Below, one piece after another: positions 1-12,790 of a stretch of 64,000 nt of DNA. The translations under genes and the position numbers were made by a program. Source of the DNA: Corylus avellana (lineage: Eukaryota; Streptophyta; Magnoliopsida; Fagales; Betulaceae); the NCBI RefSeq assembly GCF_901000735.1, contig NC_081541.1:42563021-42627020 (forward strand), given 5' to 3'. The notes under the pieces are model-generated. The model was not told the origin of the DNA. It did no database searches and saw nothing but the letters and a program-made list of their open reading frames with translations. The first letter of the stretch is position 1, and each line of letters begins with the position of its first letter.

Positions 1-197
1 AAACCTCCTTACTGGTGAATGCAACACAAATATTACTGTCTTATAATTTAAAAAATGAGAAGAGCATTTTAGCTCCACCTGGCAGAAGGCACAGGAGGAA
101 ACAGGATAACACACTGCAGACAGTTAACTAAGCAATCGAATAACTATTGAAGGGTTTTCTTTTTCTAATGAGTTTTATGATTTTGATTTACAATCAG

Positions 198-374
198 GAA
201 GCTCGGCGAGCAGCAGAGAGAGCCTATGATGTGGCCAAGGTGGATGAACGGGTCAACAGGGCAGTAGCGGCAGCCAATAGGGCAGCCAATGCGGCTAGAG
301 TAGCGGCAGTTAAGGCCGTTCAAAAACAAATACACCATAATAGCAACAACAACATTCCAATTCCAATTGTGTGA
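198..374 (+). CDS. Last exon of an unidentified gene (Ala/Arg-rich C-terminus)
   Basis: A 58-codon 3' terminal exon. It follows a pyrimidine-rich stretch and a CAG acceptor at 195-197 and ends at TGA 372-374. The frame continues upstream only through intron-like sequence, so I start at the acceptor in phase 0. The peptide begins EARRAAERAYDVAKVDERV and continues as an Ala/Arg/Val-rich amphipathic helix with repeated RAANAARVAAVKAV-like turns, then a short N-rich tail ending PIPIV. This looks like a helical, possibly coiled-coil, C-terminus. The rest of the gene lies left of the window. The following 350 bases look like 3' UTR. I do not recognise the family. Confidence 0.55.
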   Translation, partial: EARRAAERAYDVAKVDERVNRAVAAANRAANAARVAAVKAVQKQIHHNSNNNIPIPIV

Positions 375-3039
375 GACTTTCAACTGTAGCTCGAGCTATT
401 TTAACGCATGAGATGGCGGCAGCATCGGGACAATTGCTTATGTCACCAATGTAGTTTTGTGTTTTATGTTGTAATCTTCTCTTTGGCGTCTTGCTTGGGG
501 AGGATTCAATTTGCTGTGCCTCTTTGGAACGTGAGTGGTAGAGAAGAAAATGGCAAAGAAGGGTGGAATGATCATCTATACTGCTTGAAGATTGTGTATA
601 CATAGAGATGAGACACAGAGAAAGAGAGAGAGAAAAAAGAAAAAGAAAAAAAAAAAAGAGGGTGGATGATGATGGCATCCATTTGTTCAACTATTCTTTT
701 AGTTTTCCATCTCAGTACAGTTTTGTAAAGATGAGGTAGATGTAATATAAAGTGCTGGTGCCGAGGTTAAACCTCAACCCAGCCACTGTTGTATGCGAAG
801 TTGTTGGCTTTTTATGGAGGTGACAAATTCTCTAACTATCCAGCCAAAGAAATAAGAAAGAGAGAAAGAAAGAAAGTCCATCTAATCTATTTGTTCTCTT
901 CTTTTTCTTTTTCTTTATTATTATTTTTTTCTTTTTTGGTTAGCTTCTTATTTTCTTGTTTGGAAAATGTTTGGGGTATTGCAGTTTTTACGCAAATTTT
1001 TACAAATTTCTGTACAATTAATATTTTATGAAAACGGGTGTCAAGTGAACTGTTATTTGGCGTATTATATTTTAGTAGCTGATGTGATAAATGATAAGTG
1101 AAATAGAGTGGATCTATTTTATGGTTTAGAGCAGATTTTAAAAATCTAATGGTGTATATATTGTCACATGGTGAATATGTTGTCACATCATTTAAATTTC
1201 TTAAATGATGTAATAATATGTACACGGTTAAATGAAACAAAATAAAATTTGGATCATAAAATGATTCATCTCCATTTCACTTAGAGCGGAGACAAAAAGG
1301 ATTATATTCCGTTTGTAGTAAAAATTGTAATATTCTTACCAACACACCTCTTATTAACAAAGCAAAATGTGCTATCCGAAGAAAAATTGTTCGAGAGAAA
1401 CGCTATTTAGTATACCGTTATACGATTGTCATACAAATAGATGATCTGACTGTAAAAATCAATCATTACAAGTATTAAAAAAAATTATTTTTTACTAAAT
1501 GAGAGAATGTGTGGCAAAGCGAGTTTGTTACCTTAAAAGGCAAAATAATGTAATCCGAGGAACAATTATCGGAGGGTGTTGAAATGGGTGGTGTGCACCC
1601 ATTTGACCCATGATTGTCGCAACCCATTCACATAGATATCATCATACAAATTGCCTATTATTCGCTAAATTTAGTTGTCATATGAAAGCATAGTAAAGGA
1701 CAAAAGGCCTGCTTACTTGTCTCTCCACTGCAATCTTTGATGTCACAAGGAAGGGAAAAAAAAAAAAAAAAATCATTATAGTGCTTTACTTTTTCTTTTC
1801 TTTTTTTGAAATAAGTTGACAATCTTCATTAGAAAAATCAAATTTAGAGTCAGCTTCATTTCTCATGCATTTTCACCATTCCTTTGTTGCTTTACCTTGC
1901 TCTTTTCCAAGTCTCAAAAGGAGAGTGAATGTGCCACAAATGATGGCCAAAGTTTTTTTCGGTCCAGTTTATTAAACTGATATTTGTCTTTAGAATGAAT
2001 ATGACCATTTTTATGTCATGATTCATATTAGATTTTGCAGTATAACATACCAACGTATATATAGTTAGATACTGCGAAATCTAATCCGGACCATGAAATG
2101 ATTCTTTCCCATTTCAAGAGAAATTGAGAGAATCATGTTACTTTTTGGAGTATATAGTCTCACATGCTCTAAAGATATCTGGAGAAAATATTTTGGAGGA
2201 AAACTTTGTTCATAAATAATAAACAAGTGAAAAGCTACATAATACATCATAACCTCAAACTCTTTTCACTACTCATTTCAAAACTTTCTTTTGCATTTTC
2301 TAATTTGTCAAATAGTAATACCACTCATCATATTTATTTCATATCGATTGATGTGAGGTGTTTCGAGTAATTTAAAATATATAACATCAACTGTCGTGAA
2401 ATGAATGTAAGAGTATCTTTGCAAATACACATTTAGGAACCAAGTTACTCTAAAGAAATTAGTCAACATTTCAGATGGCCTAAATTAGTCAATTATTTGC
2501 AATCATAGGCTTCTCTTTCTTTGAATCTTCTAGGCCAGGCCCATCTTTAATGATAAAAATCCCAATTCGATACTTTTAAGGAATATGGTATTATTTAGCA
2601 TCTTGTCAATTATTAATTTCTAAACCATTATTTTTGGCAGTTGGAAACAGGGATACAAGGTTTAATAATATAAAATGTTGAGAAATTATGACAATTTTAT
2701 CTTTTAAGGAATTATTATCCATTATCACTAGCCATAGACCCACATGACCAAAGTAGGTCCATAGATTACTTACAAAATTCAATTAATTTTCAAATTTATT
2801 TCTCATTGAATTTTACTTATACTTCCTTCTCTCTTTTTTTGGAATTTTTTTTTTTTTTTTGTTTTTCTCATTGAATTCAATGAATTGCACTACGCATACA
2901 AAACTCATCGTTAAAAAAAAGAAAGAAAAAAAGTTGTTTATTTGTTGTAAGATTTTCTTGGAAATGCCTTCCAATTGTTCGAATCGAGGTTAAGAAAAAT
3001 AACAAAACATTTCAATTATTTTAGATGAATAATAACAGG
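375..3039. other. 3' UTR then AT-rich intergenic sequence
   Basis: The first 350 bases are probably 3' UTR, with a GA-rich tract at 617-660 and an AATATAAA-like polyadenylation signal near 743. The rest is AT-rich with homopolymer runs (1759-1772, 2848-2861). Short open frames here are low complexity and have no recognisable protein. I see no gene. Confidence 0.5.
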
Positions 3040-3196
3040 AAAATGTTTGATGTTCTTCTAGTGTTCTTCTAGTATTCTTCTAACTGTGATGTGACTTTTA
3101 AAATCACCAATAGATTAAAAGTCAATAATGATTTAACGGTAATTTTAAAAGTCACATAATAGTTAGAAGAATATTAGAAGAACACCTAGCATTTCT
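3040..3196. repeat. Short foldback MITE
   Basis: The left arm, starting near 3040 with TGTTCTTCTAG and GTGACTTTTAAAAT, is the inverted copy of the right arm ending near 3196 (ATTTTAAAAGTCAC, AGAAGAACA). The arms are about 65 bases with a short centre. It shares the GACTTTTAAAATC-type core with elements near 14.2 and 14.9 kb, so it is one member of a dispersed family. It has no coding capacity. Confidence 0.65.
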
Positions 3197-3817
3197 GATA
3201 ATAACATGATAGATAAACTTGATGAAGGAGTTTCTAAATTAAAAGGTGAGAGTTAGGGTATAAACTACTAATTCCCCATTAACAAATCAATTAAAAATTC
3301 CTTCTAAAATTGCAGAGTCTGATATCTCATTGAACTATACAGTATAAATTAGGGTTTGGTTGCAGAGAAACTGGAGGAAACCAATCTAAGACAAACACTT
3401 TCCATTGTGTTTCTCATTTTACAGTGAATTGGCAAAAGCCATTTCAAGTCTCATTTTCCTTAGGAAACAAACAAAGACAAAAGAAGCTCAAGCAGCAAAG
3501 AGAACTATTTTTATGCCACGTTTTTCTGAAAAGTATTTTCAGCTAAACATCGAAACAAACGGTGCTTAAATGTGCCGAAAACAAACAAAAAATTAATCAC
3601 AAATCTCACTCGCCGTCTCGATTTAGCACCAAATTTAGAGGCAAGATATCATTTTCCTCGTGCATACAAGTAGTAGTAAAACACCATCAGCAAGATCCTA
3701 AGAACTAACCAACCATCCATTAACAAAAAAAAAGGCTTAAAGCCAAAGAAGAAATTGACCATAATCCTAACATGAAACAAGATGTCCGAATAGACATTAG
3801 AAATGTTTTTGTTCTTA

Positions 3818-6290
3818 CTAGCCAACTTGAGGTCCCAGAGAAGTAGAATCATCACCAATAGGTCTTTGCAGCAAGGGAATTGACAAGGTCCCAACCTCAT
3901 AGGACTGTCTTTCACTTTCCTCCGACCAAACATCAGGAGTAGGCAGTATTTCACGGTAATCACCTATTAAAATATAAATTAAAAGATTAAATCAACGATA
4001 TCTTATACACTTAAGTTTTTGAGATAAGTGGTGATTTAACATGGTATCAAAGCAAAGGTCCTGAGTTAGAACCCTGTATCCGTCGTCATTCACCTGCTAA
4101 TTTTTTCGCCTGTCGTTCTTGAGCAGCATCTTTGTGCACGTCCTCAATCTTTTTCGGCCCCTCGACTGTCCTCCTCTGCTGCCATTTATTCTTTCTCAAA
4201 TCAATTGCATCCTTCAACATGAACCTGACCCTAGAAGATAAATTCATGTTATTGGATAATGTCTTCATTCTATCAAAATATGCATCCATATGCTCCTTAG
4301 CTTTTTGGTGGTCGATCATCTCCCCAATAGTACTCATCAATTTGCACAAAGCTTCAAGATCTTCTTCATCAGGATCCTGAAACTGACCCAGCAATTTCTG
4401 TATACATGCATGCATTATTCGCTCAGTCAACATTTTCTTCTTGTACAACTCCCCAATTAATCGAATGTTACCCAACATTCGTCTTCTAGCCTTAACTCTC
4501 TTCTCTTCTCTTTCCTCTGCAGACTGTTTGATCTCACCCTCTTCATCAACTTTATTAGCTTCTTCTTGCTCTCTTTCCCCTCTCTCAAATTCCTCCTGGC
4601 ACTTGTTCAGAAGCACTCTCTTAAAAGTTATCTTTTCATTGTCTTCATTGAAATCAGGCAACTCCCCGGCCAGACGACAAAAGAAATTTACATACATCTC
4701 ACAGTACATAGGCTCCATTAAACCTCTGTCAAAGATCTGTGACACAACACCAGCTAGAGTGGCAACATTATCAATGTTAACTGCTTTCACTTGCTCAAAA
4801 AGTTTCTCAAACTTCGTTGGAGTAAGTTTGTTTAAAATAGCTCTTAATTGCCTTTGCTTTGCCTCTTCCTCATCCACTACTTTACCCACTTCATACTTCT
4901 TCTTAGCTTTGTGCATCATCAGTAATGGAGTTTGAGGAGAAGGAATTGAACCCTTGTGTTGAATATTGGTAGCACTAACATCATTTTGTGTTCTCCTTGC
5001 CTTGTGATAGTCATTATGAGATTCAATGACATCATTTAGCGTTCTACTTGTCTTAGAATCATCAGGATAATTCTGGTAAATATAAGATACAGAACTCCAA
5101 AGAGCCAAAAGCATAGCAATTACCTTGATGCTGTTCATCTTGTCATGGAAAACTATCACAAAAGCAATAGGAGTAACAGCAAAAGAGACAGTACTGATTA
5201 CGTTGGAGAAGAGAGATGAAGCCACAAAAATCAACCCCACAACCCCAACAGAGTAAATCTGCCAAGCCACAGCTGTCGAAACCAAAGTCATTACATAAGG
5301 AACTCTTCCTGCACCAAAACTCTCCATTTCCCCATGCAAACTCTTCCACTCCCCACTTGCAAAAAGACCCACAATCGAAACACAAGTGGCAACAAGTGAT
5401 GTATAGATTTGCATTTCCAAAACCACAGAAAATGTTTCCCTTTTCAGGATCTTTTGGAAGGAAAGCTGCATCAGGGAATGCAAAAGAGAGTAAAGTGCAG
5501 AACCTCCTAGGGTACAAAGGAGGCCAATGATATATTTCCACCTAGAAATTCCTGATGGTCCTTCAGAGTCGTCATTGACTGCAATCAGGGCAGCAGATAA
5601 TGAGAGGACAACCACAGAGTTAACAACTGAAGCAGTGAACCTCTGAGAATTGATGAAGTAAGAGAAAACCACATTAAAAGCTAATTGGGATACACATATG
5701 AGGGAGTAAGTAGAGGCAGGAAGGTACAAGAGTCCAACAGAATACATCATGTTGTCACCAGATATCAGCACTCCAAGAGAGAAGTAGATCAAGGCAAGAA
5801 TTTTAATAGAGGGTGGAGCCAATGAAGTTGAAGGCTGCTGAGAGGAAGGAATAAGAAAGAGGGGGATGAAAAGGATTGGGAAGGCAGCAGTTTGAACAAG
5901 AGTAGCCATCCATTTACCATTTCCACCCTGGTCATGATAAAATCTTCCATTAAGAACAACAGTAGATTGACCCACAGCGAGGAAGAAAATGTTGAGTGCC
6001 ACAAAAAACCACCATTGCCACCGCTCGAGTTTTCTCAGTAATAACTGGTTGGTCAAGGTTAGATCTTTGATCATGAGTTCCTGATTACCTGTAATTGGAT
6101 ATTAAGCATGTCTAAACCAGGTTTAGTATCCTTATTAAAAGACGGGTTTCATCAATCCAAAAAATTCACAGATTGGAGTAGTATTTAAACTTAAAAGCGA
6201 TCAATCCTAGAACAGTACATCAAGTACAGCAACATTTATAAAGACTCTTTCTCTACAATTTGAGTTTCCTGATACACCCACCAGCTGCAT
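3818..6290 (-). CDS. Chimeric gene: purine permease fused to eIF4G MIF4G domain
   Basis: One uninterrupted frame (ATG 6074 down to 4094) encodes a full-length PUP-type purine/cytokinin permease followed by an eIF4G MIF4G domain. Residues 1 to about 360 (from that ATG) hold about ten hydrophobic segments and family signatures such as GRFYHDQGGNGKW, LLYLPASTYSLICVSQLAF and FHDKMN. From about residue 366 (SATNIQ) the sequence matches eIF4G at 43293-52497 through the whole MIF4G domain. Upstream, an acceptor at 6089-6090 gives NQEL before the ATG, as in PUP10-like proteins. A small first exon at 6278-6290 (MQLVG) is plausible but uncertain. Downstream, a 130-base intron (3964-4093) joins in frame to an exon resembling the next part of eIF4G (RPIGDDS) and ending TAG at 3818-3820. 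The prediction is about 708 aa, or 717 with the small exon. It may be a membrane-anchored MIF4G protein or a decaying chimera. The frame is certain; expression is unknown. Confidence 0.8.
3964..4093 (-). repeat. Repeat-derived insert that reads as an intron of the chimera
   Basis: Relative to eIF4G and to the tandem copy at 6892-8086, this segment replaces coding sequence. The plus strand contains TGGTATCAAAGCAAAGG, which resembles the initiator-Met tRNA primer-binding site of Copia and TRIM retroelements. Related text occurs near 44815 and, in reverse, near 61010. On the gene strand it starts GTGAAT after CAG and ends TTTTAATAG, giving usable splice sites exactly at the edges of eIF4G homology. 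Removing it restores GGT GAT TAC in the eIF4G frame. Confidence 0.6.
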
Positions 6291-6891
6291 AGCTAAAAAC
6301 CACCATATATTGAAATTATTAGTCACTTATCAAAATGGTTTGATATGCAGAAGGCCTTAAACAAGGTCTAGTAAGAATACTTATGTGGCAATATGAGATC
6401 AAATACATGGTTCTCTAGTGTAGAAATGATCAAAATATGTAAGATGCTCCTTTACTTCATATTGTGGGGATGTACACTCTTCCAATAATCTCTAGAAAAC
6501 ATATCTAGTGTCAAAAATAGAGATTTTTGTCTATATCACATGTATATATGATACTAAAAGATAGCCTAGAGTAAAATGATGGCTTAGCCAAAGTAAAGAA
6601 CTCCAAAGGAAGGCAGAGAAGCTTTCGTTAGCCCTTATAATCCAAGAAAACTAGAGGGAAGTATTTGCTTCATACACGCATATTTAGATTCCAAAAGGCA
6701 TGTAATTTTCTTTCTCCCTCATAGAGGAAATAAGATAATAAGGGGGTACACTATATTTATATGTGCTATCAATGGGAGCAGCTCAAACAAAGAAGAGTCT
6801 GGTCAATAAGAGGTGAAAAACAAACAACACTAAGGCTGCTGTAACTTGTATGGAATTCTAATCATTGAAATTTGATGATTAATTAATATAA
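6291..6891. other. Spacer between the two MIF4G copies
   Basis: AT-rich sequence. If the upstream exon of the chimera is right, its promoter lies here. I find no recognisable protein or structured repeat. Confidence 0.4.
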
Positions 6892-8086
6892 CTAAAATTT
6901 AAGAGAGAGAGACAGAAAGAGACCAGCCTCACCAGACAGTCTTTGCTCCGACCGAATATCCTGAGTAGGCGGCACTCCACGGTAATCACCCATCTGAGCA
7001 TTTGGGGAAGATAACTTCATTGACCCTCTTGGACCAAAATCCATAGGTGCCCTTCTTGCTGACTGGTTTTTGCTCGAACCACGACCCAAGCTGCTAAATT
7101 GCACATGTCGTTCTTTAGCAGTATCTCTGTGCACTTCCTCAATCTTTTTCGGCCCTTCAACTTTCCTCCTCTGCTGCCATTTATTCTTTCTCAAATCAAT
7201 TCCATCCTTCAACATGAACCTGACTCTAGAAGATAAATTCATATTATTGGATAATGTCTTCATTCTCTCAAAATATCTATCCATATGCTCCTTAGCTTTT
7301 TCATGGTCGATCATCTCCCCAATAGTACCCATCAATTTGCACAAAGCTTCAAGATCTTCTTCATCAGGATCCTGAAACTGACCCAGCAATTTCTGTATAC
7401 ATGCGTGCATTACTCGCTCAGTCAACATTTTCTTCTTGTACAACTCCCCAGTTAATCTAATGTTACCCAACATTCGTCTTCTAGCCTTAACTCTCTTCTC
7501 TTCTCTTTCCTCTGCAGACTGGTGGATCTCACCCTCTTCATCAGCTTTATTAGCTTCTTCTTCTTGCTCTCTTTCTCTTTCCCCCCTCTCAAATTCCCAC
7601 TGGCACTTGTTCAGAAGCACTCTCTTAAAAGTTATCTTTTCATTGTCTTCATTGAAATCAGGCAACTCCCCGGCCAGATGACAACAGAAATTTACATACA
7701 TTTCACAGTAAATAGGCTCCATTGAAGCTCTGTCAACAATCTGTGACACAACACCAGTTAGAGTGGCAACATTGTCAATGTTAACTGCTTTCACTTGCTC
7801 AAAAAGTTTCTCAAACTTCGTTGGAGTAAGTTTGTTTAAAATAGCTCTTAATTGCCTTTGCTTTGCCTCTTCCTCATCCACCAATTTACCCACTTCATAC
7901 TTCTTCTCAGCTTTGTGCATCATCAGTTCCTTATTATCTGTAATTGGATATTAAGCAAGTCTAAGCAAGGTTTAGCATCCTCATTATAACATGGGTTTCA
8001 TCAATCCACAAAATTCATGATAACTTGAAGTGATCAATCCTAGAACAGTAAATCAAGAGAGAGAGAGAGAGACCTGGCAATGGCAT
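6892..8086 (-). CDS. Second MIF4G copy, permease-deleted derivative of the chimera
   Basis: The frame from ATG 7923 to the stop at 6892 encodes an eIF4G-like MIF4G domain (EKKYEVGKLVDEEEAKQRQ through DLRKNKWQQRRKVEGPKK) plus the following Arg/Ser-rich part (NQSARRAPMDFGPRG). It then diverges to a short tail ending LSLKF. Upstream sequence (7935-8057) matches the intron before the permease exon of the neighbouring chimera (6083-6225), so it descends from the same fusion. The whole permease part is missing. A splice model joins 8074-8086 (MPLP) to an acceptor at 7938-7939 and keeps the frame: MPLPDNKELMMHKAEKK, about 352 aa. It has no eIF4E-binding motif and no MA3 domain. It could be a small soluble MIF4G protein or an unexpressed relic. 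Confidence 0.65.
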
Positions 8087-9107
8087 GGTGCTTAGAGTTC
8101 CTGGGAGTAAAGCAAGATTTGGGCCCTGCAAAGATAACCATTAAGATTCCATGAGAAAATGAGAGCGAGGCTTTAAGAGGGTATTGGGTAACACAAACTA
8201 AGAGATTCCCTTCTTCCTTCTTTTCTTTCCTTAAAGCAGACGGCACACTTGGTACAATAAAGTCTTAAAGGTAGGAAAAAGTACAATAATTGCCAAATGT
8301 CATGGTTAAGAATACAGAGAAATGCTATAATCATTTTGAAGTGTTTATTGTTTTTGAAAATCACTAATGATTTGAAATTATGTAAATTAATCTATCTAAA
8401 ATTTAATAGTGTTTTTTTACTGTGAATAAACACTTAGAATTACATGTTGATTGTCACATCAAAGTAGTAAGCACTTAGAAGTAAATATAAAATTTGTCAA
8501 GTCAAGTGCTTACTTCCCTTATGTGAGATTTGTCAGGTCAACTTTTTACTACAATATTTTTTAATCTCATCTTATTTTCTTTCTTCAACTGATACCTTAA
8601 TAGGTAAGCAGTTAAGAGTGAAAAAGAGAGTTAGTATATTACTTTAAGATACAAAAGAGTATAAAAAAAGAAAGTTTGTGTATCATATATCAACTATTTT
8701 TCACACATGAAACTTTTTCTCTCGATATTATTAATTAACAAACCAGCCTGCTGAGAAAAAGTAAATAAATAAAATAAAATAACAAACCAGCATCTGGGAC
8801 ATGGTGCTTGCTTCATTGATTCTTTCAGAAGAAACATAATTTATCCTATTATCTTTCATTAAGCAAAACCTTAAATGGCGTGTTTTATGAAGCATTTGGT
8901 ACATGAAAGATTAGTTTTTATTTTATAATTACCCTATAATGTTGACGTGACAATTTTAATTAATTTTATTATTATTATTATTTTAATAAGGAGTGAGCCA
9001 TGGGTTGATTGGGACTACGAAGTTATTACCGTAAGATACAATAATGCTATACATTATCCCGAATCTCATGTAGAGTACTTAGGTTTTAACATTTTTTTTT
9101 TTTTTAC
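8087..9107. other. Intergenic, AT-rich
   Basis: There is a possible 5' UTR of the MIF4G copy to about 8250. A stretch at 8322-8530 contains AGAAATGCTATAA and repeated GCACTTAGAA/GTGCTTACTT motifs that look like diverged MITE sequence. I find no gene. Confidence 0.4.
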
Positions 9108-9678
9108 TTAGGTTTCAATTCGTATCACATATGATACTTAACTTATAGACAAAAAGCAGTTTAATACCTCTGCCAAACTAACCGACTGTCACGTGTCCTA
9201 ACATAAACATGCCACATGTCCTAAAACCAATAAATAAAATAATTAAAAATACTAAACCCTTTAAAAAATATATATTAGGCGGCCACCTCATTTTGGCTAT
9301 TGGCCACCCCCAGAAGTCATGTGGGTGACTTCAGCCACCCCCTATAGCCGGTTTGAGGTGGTCAAAAAGGAATAGTCGAAACCACCCCTAGATTGACCAC
9401 AAGAGGTGGTAAAACCACCTCCAATGGCCTTAGGGGTTGTTCAGCCACCCTAATATGGCCTTAGGAGTCGCTAAGCAACTCCTAATGGTCAAAATGGGGG
9501 TGACCAGGCCACCTCATATATATTTATTTATTTATTAGAACATTTTTAAGAACATGTGACATGTATATGTTAGGGCACATGACAGTTTGTTAGTTTGGCT
9601 GATAAAATAGTGACGGATGTACTAAACTGGTATTTAGCCATAAATCAAGTACCATCTACGATACGAATTGAAACCTAA
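9108..9678. mobile_element. Foldback element with long terminal inverted repeats
   Basis: The left end TTAGGTTTCAATTCGTATCA is inverted at the right end (GATACGAATTGAAACCTAA, 9660-9678). Inverted similarity extends roughly 180-200 bases inward through TAATACC/GGTATTT, CCAAACTAAC and ACATGT blocks. The centre (about 9280-9510) is GC-richer, with repeated GGCCACC and GGTGGT motifs. There is no transposase, so it is a non-autonomous element of unassigned superfamily. Related core text occurs near 53290-53470. Confidence 0.7.
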
Positions 9679-9706
9679 ACGTGAAAAGATAATTACGCCA
9701 AATAAA

Positions 9707-9708
<2 letters not shown>

Positions 9709-9740
<32 letters not shown>
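9709..9740. repeat. (AT)n microsatellite
   Basis: About 15 perfect AT repeats directly beside the foldback element. Similar AT runs occur at 29180-29200 and 57361-57387. Confidence 0.9.
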
Positions 9741-9742
<2 letters not shown>

Positions 9743-10488
9743 TAGATGCTTTTCTAATCGAATGTGGAGATGTTCTGTTCAAATTGGATGTGGCACCGAA
9801 TGCTATCAATTTAGATTTGCTCCAAACCAATCATTTGTTCTCCGGCCTAAATGACACTCTGACATTTTGTCGATTCGACGGGACATTTTGTATCCAAATT
9901 TTCTAAATTCCTAACATGAATCTCCCATTCCTAGTTGATCTAATGATTATAATTCTTTATTGAGCTATACCCATAAATCTCTTTATCAATGTTTTTATTC
10001 TCAACTTCTCTTTCGCCCACGGATTCATACTACTATTACCAAAAGATTGGCGAACGAGCAACTCCAAAACCTTAATAAAAATAGGAATTAAGGTTGTAAA
10101 TAAAACATCACAACATAGAAACAGCCACGAATAACCATGTAAGAGACCAAACCAGGCCTAAACGACTGGGGGATAAAGATAATAGAATCCCATAAACGTT
10201 AATTCCGTTCTCAATGACCCTGATTGCACATTTTCCATTGAAAAAAAGGGCACACTTTGTGATAGCGTGCCAACCTTGATTTTACATACTACGGAATACC
10301 AGCCAGAGAAGAAAATCAAAACTGCAATGATTAAACACAATAACCAGCGGAATCCTGCTTAGTCTGCATCAAGGCATGTAACGAATTATGAAAATAAAAA
10401 CAATAGCCACAAACTGTGTCACAAAATCTTTCACCAAGAACTACATTCTGATTGCTAATGTCAAAATTAAAGACAAAAACATATGATT

Positions 10489-12564
<2,076 letters not shown>

Positions 12565-12639
12565 TTTGGAGGAGCAGAAAACCCTAGAAAGCTCAAGCTC
12601 TCTTTGAGTGTTCCTGATCGAGCGGCCAAGCGAAGCGTC

Positions 12640-12790
12640 TCGTTTCGTTGATTGCTGTTATATATATATATATAGAAAGGAAGGCCGAGATGAATGCCAT
12701 TTGTTGCCCTAGGGTTTATGAGTTTCGGATCATGGACCATGAAATGGGTGTTCAGGCCCGATATGATCTGATTAATGGGCCTTTAAAGGT
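12640..12790 (-). promoter_or_regulatory. RPL37A promoter and 5' UTR region
   Basis: On the gene strand a TATATATATA tract (12659-12675) lies about 95-110 bases upstream of the ATG. Further upstream are a telo-box-like AAACCCTA (reverse of 12710-12718) and GGCCC/TGGGCC motifs near 12753 and 12775, matching the site II plus telo-box arrangement known from plant ribosomal protein promoters. The 5' UTR also carries a telo-box near 12582-12590. Confidence 0.55.

Noticed and set aside
3649..3963. 104-codon minus-strand frame downstream of the chimera
   Set aside because: It overlaps the terminal exon of the chimera in a different frame. The eIF4G-matching frame (RPIGDDS) is another one.
5216..5530. 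Plus-strand 104-codon frame opposite the permease
   Set aside because: Antisense shadow; the minus strand encodes the transporter segments.
8071..8086. ACCTGGCAATGGCAT shared with 28424 and 41885 as evidence for a common first exon
   Set aside because: Only about 15 bases match and the flanks do not align. A match of this length is expected by chance within 64 kb.
9711..9740. Possible CRISPR or satellite array
   Set aside because: It is a simple AT microsatellite. No spaced repeats are present anywhere in the window, and the genome is eukaryotic.
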